A stretch of 30,028 nucleotides of DNA from a virus: the IMG/VR virus record IMGVR_UViG_3300044941_000017, positions 1 through 30,028 of that record, one strand, 5' to 3'. Shown piece after piece: positions 14,969 to 20,853 of this stretch. The position numbers were made by a program, and so were the translations under genes. Position 1 is the stretch's first letter. Each line of letters begins with the position of its first letter. Below the pieces are notes generated by a model, which made no database searches, was not told where the DNA came from, and saw only the letters and a program-made list of their open reading frames with translations.

Positions 14969-16333
14969 TTATCTAAACGTGATCGGTGCGCCCTTAATAG
15001 TAGCAGCGCACAAGCCATATCCAAGTGCTGAAACAACGTGTTGCGCGTGAAACGAATCATCCTCCTGATACGTTGATCCCCTTCTTACTTTTGTACCATT
15101 TAATCCCTCGTCAACAAGTTTAGCGTCTTTATAAATGAAAAGTCTATGATTACCCGTTCCATCTATACATAAAGAGTTCACTACGTTTTGTCTTACTCTG
15201 ACTTCAGGGTTAGACCTAGGCACTTTCATTTCGTAGTTAGAAGTCAAGTTTGAGATTTCTTTTTTTACAATATCCCAGTCAGAATTAGGTCCTCGCGTGT
15301 CCCTTGATGCGCCTGTAGCGTCACCGCATATTATGATCTTTCTGTTTTGATTTTTAAATAGGCCGAATTGTTTCCAGGCGTCGATCGCGTCCGCAGTGCG
15401 TGCGCTATCAATCCCAAAAGACTTAAAAACGTGAAACGTACCATTTGGCTCCTCGATGAAAGCGCACGAGCTCATCGGCTTATCTCGACCTATGTTAAAG
15501 TCAAAACATAGATAAATGGGAAGGCTTGAAAACTGCCAGTCATAGGATACGTTTTTAAAGTTCTTTTGCGTATCGTAGCCGTAATAAACACGCTCACCTT
15601 GCAGCGTAACCCATCGACCGTAGATGAGCCTCTCTGCAAGTTTTGGGTGCATATCCTTTTTAAGTTGCTCAATATAGTCCTTCGGCAAGAAAGGATTCTG
15701 AAGCGTGTTTGAGTAAAACACGAATCGAGAGGTCTCAGGATCGCCAATAAAATAGCGATAAACCCAGTGCTCAGGGCCGTCGGGATTAGTCGCTGCAATT
15801 ATAAACTTCTCAGGAACGTGCAATATGCGACCGATCCGTGCCTTTATTTCATAGAAGGCCATCTTGTCGTCCTCATCGTTCTCTGTGATTTCTTCAAATA
15901 TTGCAGCAGAGAGTGGAACTGATCTGATTCGAGTGAAACGGTTATCGCTCCAAAATAGCGGCTCGATGATTGATCCATTTCTAAACTCAATCTCAGCGTT
16001 TACGTGTCTTACTTTGTAGTCTTTATCGGGCTTGAGCTCCTGACAGTCTAAATGCTCTACGATCGTTTGAAAGATTGTGCGCTTAATATCAGGAAGAGCT
16101 CGACGGCATATCGCAAGCCTAGCTCCTGCGTATTTTATGCAATGTTTTACAGCAATGTGAGCGGCAAGAATTGACTTTGCTGATCCTACTGACCCAGAGA
16201 GTAGAATTTCAGGGTAGCCCTTCTTGTAATCATACTCCTCAACAAGATCAATTACTTCAGAGTGAAAAGGAATGTGCAGTGGGGAGAACTCAAAAAAGCT
16301 AGGAGTAGTTCTTAAAGCCCCCCCCATTGTCAT
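14969..16333 (-). CDS. terL: Terminase large subunit (454 aa)
   Basis: This is the packaging motor and headful or site-specific nuclease. Walker A is GSVGSAKS at residues 47-54. The Walker B strand AAIFEEI is at about 143-149 with the catalytic Glu pair. The coupling-type motif AATNPDG is at 180-186, and the RNase H-like nuclease begins at YLCFDFN near 274-280. Further acidic positions are IICGDATG near 335 and the DDSFHAQHVVSALGYG C-terminal segment. The length is near the family norm. ATG 16333 overlaps the small-subunit stop by 4 bases (ATGA). All motif groups are intact, so the protein should be functional. Confidence 0.93.
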   Translation of the reverse strand: MTMGGALRTTPSFFEFSPLHIPFHSEVIDLVEEYDYKKGYPEILLSGSVGSAKSILAAHIAVKHCIKYAGARLAICRRALPDIKRTIFQTIVEHLDCQELKPDKDYKVRHVNAEIEFRNGSIIEPLFWSDNRFTRIRSVPLSAAIFEEITENDEDDKMAFYEIKARIGRILHVPEKFIIAATNPDGPEHWVYRYFIGDPETSRFVFYSNTLQNPFLPKDYIEQLKKDMHPKLAERLIYGRWVTLQGERVYYGYDTQKNFKNVSYDWQFSSLPIYLCFDFNIGRDKPMSSCAFIEEPNGTFHVFKSFGIDSARTADAIDAWKQFGLFKNQNRKIIICGDATGASRDTRGPNSDWDIVKKEISNLTSNYEMKVPRSNPEVRVRQNVVNSLCIDGTGNHRLFIYKDAKLVDEGLNGTKVRRGSTYQEDDSFHAQHVVSALGYGLCAATIKGAPITFR

Positions 16334-16770
16334 TGGACTATTTTTTGCCCTTCTTCGCGGGTTTCTTCATTGCTGGCATCTTTTTTGGTTTCGATCCTTT
16401 CATGATTATTCCCTCCTTTCACATCTTGAATAAACTTCTTAACGTCTTCCTTAGTGTACGCAAGTTTGAATGTCGTTTGCCCTACTTGCTCTGTTTCAAC
16501 TTTGTCCGTGTAACCAAGAATGTTTTTTGACAGCCATATCTGCATTGTAGTGTTCTCTTCAGTAAGAGCTTTTTTCCACATTGCGCGCTTAAGGCTCATT
16601 TTTCCTTCACGTTCTGCATTTTTAATGATCTTGCTAAATCTACGCCGAAGCGTATCTGGCGAACATTTGACGATTGACCCAATTTCTTCAAGCGTGCAAT
16701 GAATGCGCGCTAGTTGCTCGACGAGCTCCTTAGAGATCGAGAGTTTTTTGCGCCCCACTCCGTTCTTCAT
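16330..16770 (-). CDS. terS: Terminase small subunit-like DNA-binding protein (146 aa)
   Basis: It contains a helix-turn-helix-like segment (residues about 18-45, ELVEQLARIHCTLEEIGSIV and CSPDTLRRRF). It is followed by KRAMWKKALTEENTTMQIWL and LGYTDK, a combination seen in many small terminase subunits upstream of terL. It would recognise the packaging site and pass DNA to TerL. The C-terminal 35 residues are low-complexity and charged. It begins with an ATG overlapping the upstream stop by 4 bases. Confidence 0.8.
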   Translation of the reverse strand: MKNGVGRKKLSISKELVEQLARIHCTLEEIGSIVKCSPDTLRRRFSKIIKNAEREGKMSLKRAMWKKALTEENTTMQIWLSKNILGYTDKVETEQVGQTTFKLAYTKEDVKKFIQDVKGGNNHERIETKKDASNEETREEGQKIVQ

Positions 16771-17012
16771 TTATCTTTTTCGGCGCGTTTTCTAGTATTT
16801 TGATGATCGTTTAGAAAATAATGCAAAAATCTCTCAAAACATTTATCAGGGATCACGAATCGGTCGTTTTCTGCGGCTATAATTTTGATATAATCAGCGG
16901 CGTCCTTTGCAGCTTGCTTCTTCGTGTCATAGACGCCTAGGCAATCTTGCCCGAAATTGAGCTGGATTTTAGAAGTTTGTGGGAGACTTTTGATACTAAT
17001 CTGATATTCCAT
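16767..17012 (-). CDS. Hypothetical protein (81 aa)
   Basis: The family is not recognised. It starts with a beta-rich part (MEYQISIKSLPQTSKIQLNF), then an Ala/Lys-rich helix (KKQAAKDAADYIKIIAAEND) and a basic C-terminus. It lies between RusA and TerS, overlaps TerS by 4 bases and is preceded by a 26-base gap with only a weak ribosome site. It might belong to the packaging operon or be the last early gene. Confidence 0.6.
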   Translation of the reverse strand: MEYQISIKSLPQTSKIQLNFGQDCLGVYDTKKQAAKDAADYIKIIAAENDRFVIPDKCFERFLHYFLNDHQNTRKRAEKDK

Positions 17013-17038
17013 GTCATTTTATTCAGGCATGGAAAAGC

Positions 17039-17503
17039 TTACTTTGTCAATGGTGTAGCGATAGCGGTGCAGTAGTTTTGCCCATCTTCGGCAGTTACTT
17101 TTTCAATAAAATGCGCGAAAAAGTATTTGTCGTCTATTTCTAAAATTTTAGAAACCGCATCAATGACGCTTTTGATGCGATTGTTTACGTCCATTCGCTT
17201 CACGTCTTTAGGTTTTTTTTTGGTGCCCTTAGTGTAGAGCTTGTTCTCAGCGAAGTGAAATGTGAGATCAACTCGAAGCGTAAAACCAGCTTTTACCCAT
17301 GATTTGCAGACTGTACGCATTGTGTGAATGTCATCGGAAGCCTTAAGCATCCATGTTTCAATTTGTGAGTCAAACGATCGAGCGTCGTTTGTTTTAATTA
17401 GCCTAGCGTATCTTCCACGCTTTACGGGCATAAGTTGCCTATTTGCCGTGGGGGGGATCGGTAGTTTTTGCATGATGACTGCGCCAAAAGGATATGATGA
17501 CAC
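17039..17503 (-). CDS. rusA: RusA-like Holliday junction resolvase (154 aa)
   Basis: RusA enzymes cut four-way junctions and help resolve branched DNA before packaging. The N-terminal LPIPPTANRQ strand, the acidic DVNNRIKSVIDAVSK segment and the LEIDDKYFFAHFIEK segment match the family's layout of conserved Asp residues, needed for metal binding. The GTG at 17503 is favoured as the start because GGGAGGA lies about 7 bases upstream. A TTG at 17569 in the same frame would add 22 residues but overlaps a separate small membrane ORF and lacks a site. It completes a recombination set with the exonuclease and annealing genes. Confidence 0.85.
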   Translation of the reverse strand: MSSYPFGAVIMQKLPIPPTANRQLMPVKRGRYARLIKTNDARSFDSQIETWMLKASDDIHTMRTVCKSWVKAGFTLRVDLTFHFAENKLYTKGTKKKPKDVKRMDVNNRIKSVIDAVSKILEIDDKYFFAHFIEKVTAEDGQNYCTAIATPLTK

Positions 17504-17505
17504 GC

Positions 17506-17586
17506 TTACTTCCTCCCAGACATTGCTACTAGGGATAAAAGCATGAAAAACAGAAAGACGCCCCCCCAAGTTTGCTCATTATTCAT
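17506..17586 (-). CDS. Micro-gene, 26-aa membrane peptide
   Basis: ATG 17586 lies inside the end of the upstream gene (8-base overlap) and the frame ends at TAA 17508-17506, 2 bases before the RusA start. The product MNNEQTWGGVFLFFMLLSLV continues AMSGRK, a single hydrophobic span with a basic C-terminal tail. The RusA ribosome site lies within its last codons. No strong ribosome site of its own is visible, so translation would depend on coupling. It may be a real membrane peptide or a chance frame. Confidence 0.4.
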   Translation of the reverse strand: MNNEQTWGGVFLFFMLLSLVAMSGRK

Positions 17587-17806
17587 TTTCGATCTTGTAC
17601 TTCACGCATAGCGTTTTAGCCGTCATTCTAATATGTGTCTGATGCTCAATGTTAAATCTACCGCTGGAAGTGGCAATGCGAGCAACGAAACTTCGAAGGG
17701 CTTTAAGCTCCTCAATGATTTCAGACATATCATGAGATAGTTTGTAGCTTTCTTGAATTGACCAGTTATCGAATGTTTCCATTTTGTAATCGTGCCCTTG
17801 ATTCAT
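17579..17806 (-). CDS. Hypothetical protein (75 aa)
   Basis: No family is recognised. It is a small helical protein with a heptad-like middle (YKLSHDMSEIIEELKALRSF) and no membrane span or metal motif. It is separated from the preceding gene by 2 bases and sits in the run of small genes between the methyltransferase and RusA. Confidence 0.6.
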   Translation of the reverse strand: MNQGHDYKMETFDNWSIQESYKLSHDMSEIIEELKALRSFVARIATSSGRFNIEHQTHIRMTAKTLCVKYKIENE

Positions 17807-17808
17807 AA

Positions 17809-18042
17809 TTATGCAAAAGTCTTTTTTTCAAACTCGCTTCTTTTTTTTGCGTAAAGTCTCATGATAAGCCGATCGGCTTTTTTTTGCTCTCTAATATCCA
17901 TCTGGCAGAAATAGTTCTCATTATAAAGCATAGCTAGATCAATAGCCTTTCGAAGTGTGATTGTGTATGCGAGGACCTTTGCGGCCTCATTTTTGCCCCG
18001 AATAATTACTCGATATTTAGGACGCCTTCTAATTTTTTTCAT
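17809..18042 (-). CDS. Hypothetical basic protein (77 aa)
   Basis: No family is recognised. It is strongly basic, with MKKIRRRPKYRVIIRGKNEA at the start and further Lys/Arg clusters to the end. That would suit nucleic-acid binding, but no known fold is evident. AAGGATTAGC upstream gives a good ribosome site for ATG 18042. It follows the methyltransferase stop after 1 base. Confidence 0.6.
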   Translation of the reverse strand: MKKIRRRPKYRVIIRGKNEAAKVLAYTITLRKAIDLAMLYNENYFCQMDIREQKKADRLIMRLYAKKRSEFEKKTFA

Positions 18043-18043
18043 G

Positions 18044-18850
18044 CTAATCCTTACCCATGGTCATAAGTTTTTTTATTGCCTTTTCGACTGCGACTGGAAC
18101 CACTGAGTTGCCAAGGCATCTAATTCGGTCCATCCTATTTCGTACCCCATGAGCTCCTCGCAAAACGTGGGGTTGAGAGGTCCACCTACCGTACTCGCAA
18201 GGCTTTGGGAGTTTCGTTCTTTCGCGCTCGGCTCCGTCCCATTGTCCTTCCAATCCCTCGCGCAAAGTGTCGGAAGCATTCCTTTGCTTGCTAGTTGCGC
18301 AAGCCCTAGCCTCTTGTTCGTGCTGTTCGGACTGCAATTTGATCCTTCTATGCTCGCTGTTAAGGTGGGCAAGTAGGAACCACCTTTTTCTAAGATGGCA
18401 GGCTCCAACTTCTGCGGCTGAAACAATCGTCCATCTTGAATCATACCCGATTGAAGTGAGTTCCAAGAGAACTCGGTCAATCCCTCGAACAGAGATAGCT
18501 GGAACATTTTCCAAGAAAATGAACTTTGGTCGAAGATCGCAAGCGAGTCTTGCAATTTCAAAGAATAATCTGCTATGCTCTCCATCCAAGCCTTTTCCAT
18601 TTCCTGCAAAGCTAATATTTTGGCATGGGAAACCACCGCTGATGATGTCGATTCTTGGCAAGTGCTCTTTCGTGAGCGTTCGCACATCGTCCCAGATTGG
18701 AGCGGTATCAATTTGACCTGATCGCATTCTCGACAGTAAGACGCCTTGAGCGTATCTGTCAGATTCGCAATAGGCGACTGTTCTGACTCCGAATTGCTTG
18801 AGAGCGATTGAGATTCCTCCAATTCCTGAAAATAAATCCAAGCCATTCAT
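18044..18850 (-). CDS. DNA (cytosine-5) methyltransferase (268 aa)
   Basis: It transfers a methyl group from S-adenosylmethionine to C5 of cytosine, probably to shield phage DNA from host restriction. Motif I is LDLFSGIGGIS (residues 4-14). The catalytic PCQ loop is GGFPCQNISFAG (72-83, Cys76). Motif VI is FLENV (112-116). Motif VIII is RKRWFLLA (154-161). The final motifs RMDRIRCLGNSVVP and VAVEKAIKKL are at 239-262. The target-recognition part (about 165-238) is short. ATG 18850 with GGGGAA upstream is preferred over a GTG at 18874, since the protein then begins right at motif I as usual. A second protein is encoded in another frame over almost its whole length. Confidence 0.92.
   Translation of the reverse strand: MNGLDLFSGIGGISIALKQFGVRTVAYCESDRYAQGVLLSRMRSGQIDTAPIWDDVRTLTKEHLPRIDIISGGFPCQNISFAGNGKGLDGEHSRLFFEIARLACDLRPKFIFLENVPAISVRGIDRVLLELTSIGYDSRWTIVSAAEVGACHLRKRWFLLAHLNSEHRRIKLQSEQHEQEARACATSKQRNASDTLREGLEGQWDGAERERTKLPKPCEYGRWTSQPHVLRGAHGVRNRMDRIRCLGNSVVPVAVEKAIKKLMTMGKD
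18073..18846 (-). CDS. Alternative-frame protein overlapping the cytosine methyltransferase (257 aa)
   Basis: A 257-codon open frame starts at ATG 18846, 4 bases after the methyltransferase ATG, so both can share one ribosome site. It is not a random shadow. Its translation shows SGMIQDGRLFQPQ (133-145), LPTLTAS (159-165), LPTLCARDWK (191-200), GGPLNP (221-226) and LMGYEIGWTELD (232-243). From memory, this string of LPT..A, DWK and NP...LMG...GWT blocks recurs in annotated proteins that overlap or adjoin phage C5-methyltransferases. The GWT block and the methyltransferase's last motif come from the same DNA in two frames. Whether the product is made and what it does are unknown. Confidence 0.55.
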   Translation of the reverse strand: MAWIYFQELEESQSLSSNSESEQSPIANLTDTLKASYCRECDQVKLIPLQSGTMCERSRKSTCQESTSSAVVSHAKILALQEMEKAWMESIADYSLKLQDSLAIFDQSSFSWKMFQLSLFEGLTEFSWNSLQSGMIQDGRLFQPQKLEPAILEKGGSYLPTLTASIEGSNCSPNSTNKRLGLAQLASKGMLPTLCARDWKDNGTEPSAKERNSQSLASTVGGPLNPTFCEELMGYEIGWTELDALATQWFQSQSKRQ

Positions 18851-18864
18851 ATTTCCCCAAAGTG

Positions 18865-18972
18865 CTAAAGACACACTCCTCGAATGATAGCAAAGACAAG
18901 CAATCCCATCGTGGCTATAATCGTAGCGAAGGCAAAAGACGCCAGCATGAATTCAAAGTTTTGTTTGTTCAT
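18865..18972 (-). CDS. Micro-gene, 35-aa membrane protein
   Basis: ATG 18972 overlaps the upstream TGA in an ATGA junction, and the frame ends at TAG 18867-18865, 14 bases before the methyltransferase ATG. The product has a short polar start (MNKQNFEFM), one hydrophobic span (residues about 9-30, LASFAFATIIATMGLLVFAI) and a basic tail RGVCL. A single-span membrane peptide could be a superinfection or lysis-inhibition factor, but nothing specific identifies it. Confidence 0.6.
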   Translation of the reverse strand: MNKQNFEFMLASFAFATIIATMGLLVFAIIRGVCL

Positions 18973-19166
18973 TTCTTTTTCACCTTCTTAGGCTTAATTT
19001 CCTCAACTTCGATCAGTTCGGCACAAATAAGGTCATCTTTTGGCATTTCATCCTCTTTAATCACACAATGAAACTGTTCTCGTGCGTCTTCCTCGTCGTA
19101 GGCTTCTACGTCTTTATAGTGATTAATTGTAGCTTCCCAATGAAGTCTAAATTTTTTTAGTTTCAT
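18969..19166 (-). CDS. Hypothetical protein (65 aa)
   Basis: No family is recognised. It has a mixed beta/alpha N-terminus (KKFRLHWEATINHYKDVEAY), then DEEDAREQFHCVI, and a Lys-rich end. The pattern of two strands, a short acidic helix and another strand recurs in small phage proteins of unknown role. GGGAGCAAA precedes ATG 19166, and ATGA overlaps link it to genes on both sides. Confidence 0.65.
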   Translation of the reverse strand: MKLKKFRLHWEATINHYKDVEAYDEEDAREQFHCVIKEDEMPKDDLICAELIEVEEIKPKKVKKK

Positions 19167-19414
19167 TTTGCTCCCACAGAGTTTTTAAATTCAAATTTAT
19201 AATCGCCCATCTCCAAACTTGCAAAAATCATATTCCCATCAAACACGCGGCATTTGCATTCGCTGCATAAATCGAGCTTAAATTGATCAAGATAAGGTTC
19301 TACTTTTTCTTGACTTGTTTCTGTTGTAACAATCACTGAAACATAAACATTGTAGTTAGACTCTATTTCCGTTTTGCATACATCACAAAAAAAATGCTCT
19401 TTAATTATTTTCAC
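19163..19414 (-). CDS. Small zinc-ribbon-like protein (83 aa)
   Basis: It contains two cysteine pairs, CDVC at residues 10-13 and CSEC near 50-53 followed by another Cys, separated by a beta-rich stretch. This spacing suits a zinc ribbon. The specific family and partner are unknown. It begins with GTG 19414, preceded by AAAGGAG and overlapping the end of the 24-aa zinc-knuckle micro-gene in a GTGA junction. Its own stop overlaps the next gene by 4 bases. Confidence 0.65.
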   Translation of the reverse strand: MKIIKEHFFCDVCKTEIESNYNVYVSVIVTTETSQEKVEPYLDQFKLDLCSECKCRVFDGNMIFASLEMGDYKFEFKNSVGAK

Positions 19415-19485
19415 TTAAAATCTCCTTTGCACCTACAAGGATAAAATCCCGTAGAATCGTAGCCATTACAGTTTGAGCACGTCAT
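19411..19485 (-). CDS. Micro-gene, 24-aa zinc-knuckle-like peptide
   Basis: The ATG at 19485 overlaps the upstream TGA (ATGA) and the TGA at 19413-19411 overlaps the next GTG (GTGA), so the tiny frame exactly fills the space between two genes. The product begins MTCSNCNGYDSTGFYPCRC and ends KGDFK. The four Cys (CxxC...CxC) could bind one zinc ion and recall a single DnaJ-type CxxCxG unit. A shorter relative lies at 19728-19757. Confidence 0.55.
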   Translation of the reverse strand: MTCSNCNGYDSTGFYPCRCKGDFK

Positions 19486-19700
19486 TTCTTATTATCCTGC
19501 TCATACCAGTCAGCCCATTTATTGATCCAGTTAGCTATCTTCCTTGCCAATCTCGGCTTATCAATTAAAAACAAGCTAATTTTACAATACTCAAACACTA
19601 ATGCTTTTCGATCATCACAATGAAATAATTTAAGCACTACAATTCGAGGCTTACCCCACCCCATTGCTAATAAATTGGGCTTTCTTTTTTTTGTCCTCAT
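19482..19700 (-). CDS. Hypothetical basic protein (72 aa)
   Basis: No family is recognised. It has a basic start (MRTKKRKPNLLAMGWGKPRI), a beta-strand-like centre (KALVFEYCKISLFLI) and an amphipathic Trp-rich end (RKIANWINKWADWYEQ). Its leader, the 20 bases ending at the ATG, is identical to the leader of the pentapeptide-repeat gene at 20536, suggesting that the leader or whole cassette was duplicated. Confidence 0.6.
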   Translation of the reverse strand: MRTKKRKPNLLAMGWGKPRIVVLKLFHCDDRKALVFEYCKISLFLIDKPRLARKIANWINKWADWYEQDNKK

Positions 19701-19740
19701 ACTCTAATCCTGAACCTTTCTCGTAATTTAATAGCCGCTA
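19698..19740 (-). repeat. Duplicated gene leader, copy 2
   Basis: On the minus strand, CGGCTATTAA is followed 15 bases later by AGGTTCAGGATTAGAGTATG. The last 20 bases, up to and including the ATG, are identical to those before the pentapeptide-repeat gene. A related version (AAAGGTTTAGGATTA) is at 21179-21195. It probably marks shuffled gene cassettes and includes the translation-start region. Confidence 0.8.
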
Positions 19741-19757
19741 CAGTTTTGGCAACTCAT
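19728..19757 (-). pseudogene. Nine-codon remnant related to the 24-aa zinc-knuckle micro-gene
   Basis: ATG 19757 overlaps the stop of the pentapeptide gene (ATGA). The frame reads MSCQNCSGY and then TAA. It aligns with the start of the 24-aa peptide (MTCSNCNGYD), and the DNA stays similar for a few bases beyond the stop. I read it as a truncated duplicate, though it might still be translated as a leader peptide. Confidence 0.4.
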
Positions 19758-20536
19758 TTAAAAACCTCGGGATATTCCACACTCGAAACAAGTTTGTAGG
19801 ACGGAAGCGGGATTTGTTTAGACTTACAAAACTCCTCAATCCATTCACAAGTGATTTTGCTGATTTGATTATTTTGTGGCGTATCGCCTTTTGCTATTGC
19901 TAAAAACCATCTCTCCGCCGGTCGACTTGCGTCGGGTTTTAAATTCACTGTGAGTGCTTCGTAATGCTCTTTGCGCTGATTTGCAATAGTCCCAACTAAA
20001 CACGCACACTCGCCTGAGTACTGTGTGCCGTCTACTTGTCCTCTCATAAGGGCGTCATAAAGTCCTAGTATCTCCATTGGTACAATCTCAATCACCCTAT
20101 AAAAGTCATCTTTTATAAAGCTGAGATTGGCAGTGTGAAGATTGGTATTGCGGAGATTGGCATTGCGGAGATTGGCATTGAGGAGATCAGCATTGCGGAG
20201 ATCGGCAGAGCCGAGATTGGCATTGCGGAGATCGGTATAGCTGAGATTGGCATTGAGGAGATCGGCATTCCGGAGATCGGCATTGCGGAGATCGGCAGTG
20301 TTAAGATTGGCACTGCGGAGATCGGCAGAGTTGAGATCAGCAAAACTGAGATTGGCAAAACTGAGATCAGCATTGTTGAGATCAGCATTGCTGAGATCGG
20401 TATAGCTGAGATTGACATTGCAAAGATTGGCATAGCTGAGATCGGCAGAGCTGAGATCGGCTTTACTTCCACCTTCCTGCCCCATAACCCATTTTTTATG
20501 CATTTCTAAAACATTTTTTAGTTCTTGTGATTTCAT
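19754..20536 (-). CDS. Pentapeptide-repeat protein with C-terminal domain (260 aa)
   Basis: Residues about 25-142 are tandem A(D/N)LxxA pentapeptides (for example ADLSSADLSYANL), which fold into a right-handed square beta-helix that can mimic DNA shape. About 23 consecutive repeats are present. The C-terminal 115 residues form a separate domain (IVPMEILGLYDALMRGQVDG, CACLVGTIANQ, PAERWFLAIAKGDTP) that recurs after such repeats in phage proteins. Possible roles include binding gyrase or another DNA-handling host protein, but none can be assigned. The leader is shared with the gene at 19700. Upstream are a Gly/Tyr-rich protein and a DUF6948-like protein, a combination that recurs in phage genomes. 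Confidence 0.85.
   Translation of the reverse strand: MKSQELKNVLEMHKKWVMGQEGGSKADLSSADLSYANLCNVNLSYTDLSNADLNNADLSFANLSFADLNSADLRSANLNTADLRNADLRNADLLNANLSYTDLRNANLGSADLRNADLLNANLRNANLRNTNLHTANLSFIKDDFYRVIEIVPMEILGLYDALMRGQVDGTQYSGECACLVGTIANQRKEHYEALTVNLKPDASRPAERWFLAIAKGDTPQNNQISKITCEWIEEFCKSKQIPLPSYKLVSSVEYPEVFK
20110..20461 (-). repeat. 15-bp tandem repeats encoding pentapeptides
   Basis: The DNA repeats with a 15-base period (GCCGATCTCCGCAAT-like on the minus strand), about 23 copies. They are less diverged than the protein alone requires, so copies have probably been exchanged or gained recently. The array makes long open frames on other strands and frames that are not genes. Confidence 0.9.
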
Positions 20537-20578
20537 ACTCTAATCCTGAACCTCTTTATTGACTTATCTCAATAGCCG
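20534..20578 (-). repeat. Duplicated gene leader, copy 1
   Basis: The minus strand reads CGGCTATTGA, a 15-17 base spacer, then AGGTTCAGGATTAGAGTATG ending at the start codon of the pentapeptide gene. It matches 19698-19740 in both blocks. The first block also encodes the last codons of the preceding Gly/Tyr-rich protein, so the duplicated unit spanned a gene end. Confidence 0.75.
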
Positions 20579-20853
20579 TATCCGTCTCCATTGCCGTCGT
20601 CGTTGCCGCAGCCGTATCCGTATCCGTCTCCATTGCCGTTGCCGTTGCCGTTGTCATTGCCGCATCCGTATCCGCATCCGTATCCGTATCCGTCTCCGTA
20701 TCCGTTGCCGAATCCGTATCCGTATCCGAATCCGTATCCGTTTCCGTAGCCGTTTTCGTATCCGTATCCGTTTCCGTAGCCGTTGCAGTTTCTATTGCCG
20801 TGGCCCGCTATTACAGAGTGCGAATCCTCTCCCTTTACAATTTGCCTAACCAT
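20569..20853 (-). CDS. Gly/Tyr/Asn-rich low-complexity protein (94 aa)
   Basis: After a normal 22-residue N-terminus (MVRQIVKGEDSHSVIAGHGN) the protein is almost only Gly with Tyr, Asn, Asp and a few Cys and Phe, arranged as NGYG and GYGYG units. Such sequences are flexible and can self-associate, and similar proteins are known as unnamed products in many phages. ATG 20853 is preferred because AAGGA lies 7 bases upstream. An ATG at 20868 adds five residues but has no site. It overlaps the DUF6948-like gene by 19 bases. The function is unknown. Confidence 0.7.
   Translation of the reverse strand: MVRQIVKGEDSHSVIAGHGNRNCNGYGNGYGYENGYGNGYGFGYGYGFGNGYGDGYGYGCGYGCGNDNGNGNGNGDGYGYGCGNDDGNGDGYGY
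20572..20775 (-). repeat. Hexanucleotide repeats encoding Gly-Tyr units
   Basis: The tract is built from units of TCCGTA, TGCCGT and TCTCCG on the plus strand, so the coding strand repeats (GGNTAC) hexamers. It is prone to slippage, and copy number may vary between isolates or be collapsed by assembly. Confidence 0.9.

Noticed and set aside
15490-15798. 102-codon alternative frame inside terL
   Set aside because: It has no ribosome site, no recognisable blocks and unusual composition, unlike the alternative frame in the methyltransferase gene.
17013-17060. TTGACA and TAAAAT near the start of the 81-aa gene as a late promoter
   Set aside because: The spacing is 23 bases, too long for sigma70, and no other -10 fits.
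20113-20509. Long Ile/Ser/Pro-rich and Ile/Gly/Glu-rich frames across the pentapeptide array
   Set aside because: These are other frames of a 15-bp repeat. Their regularity only mirrors the array, and the pentapeptide frame alone has a leader, start and C-terminal domain.
20559-20849. Arg-rich frame on the plus strand over the Gly-Tyr array
   Set aside because: A shadow of the hexamer repeat with no ribosome site. The minus-strand frame has AAGGA at correct spacing and overlaps its neighbours properly.
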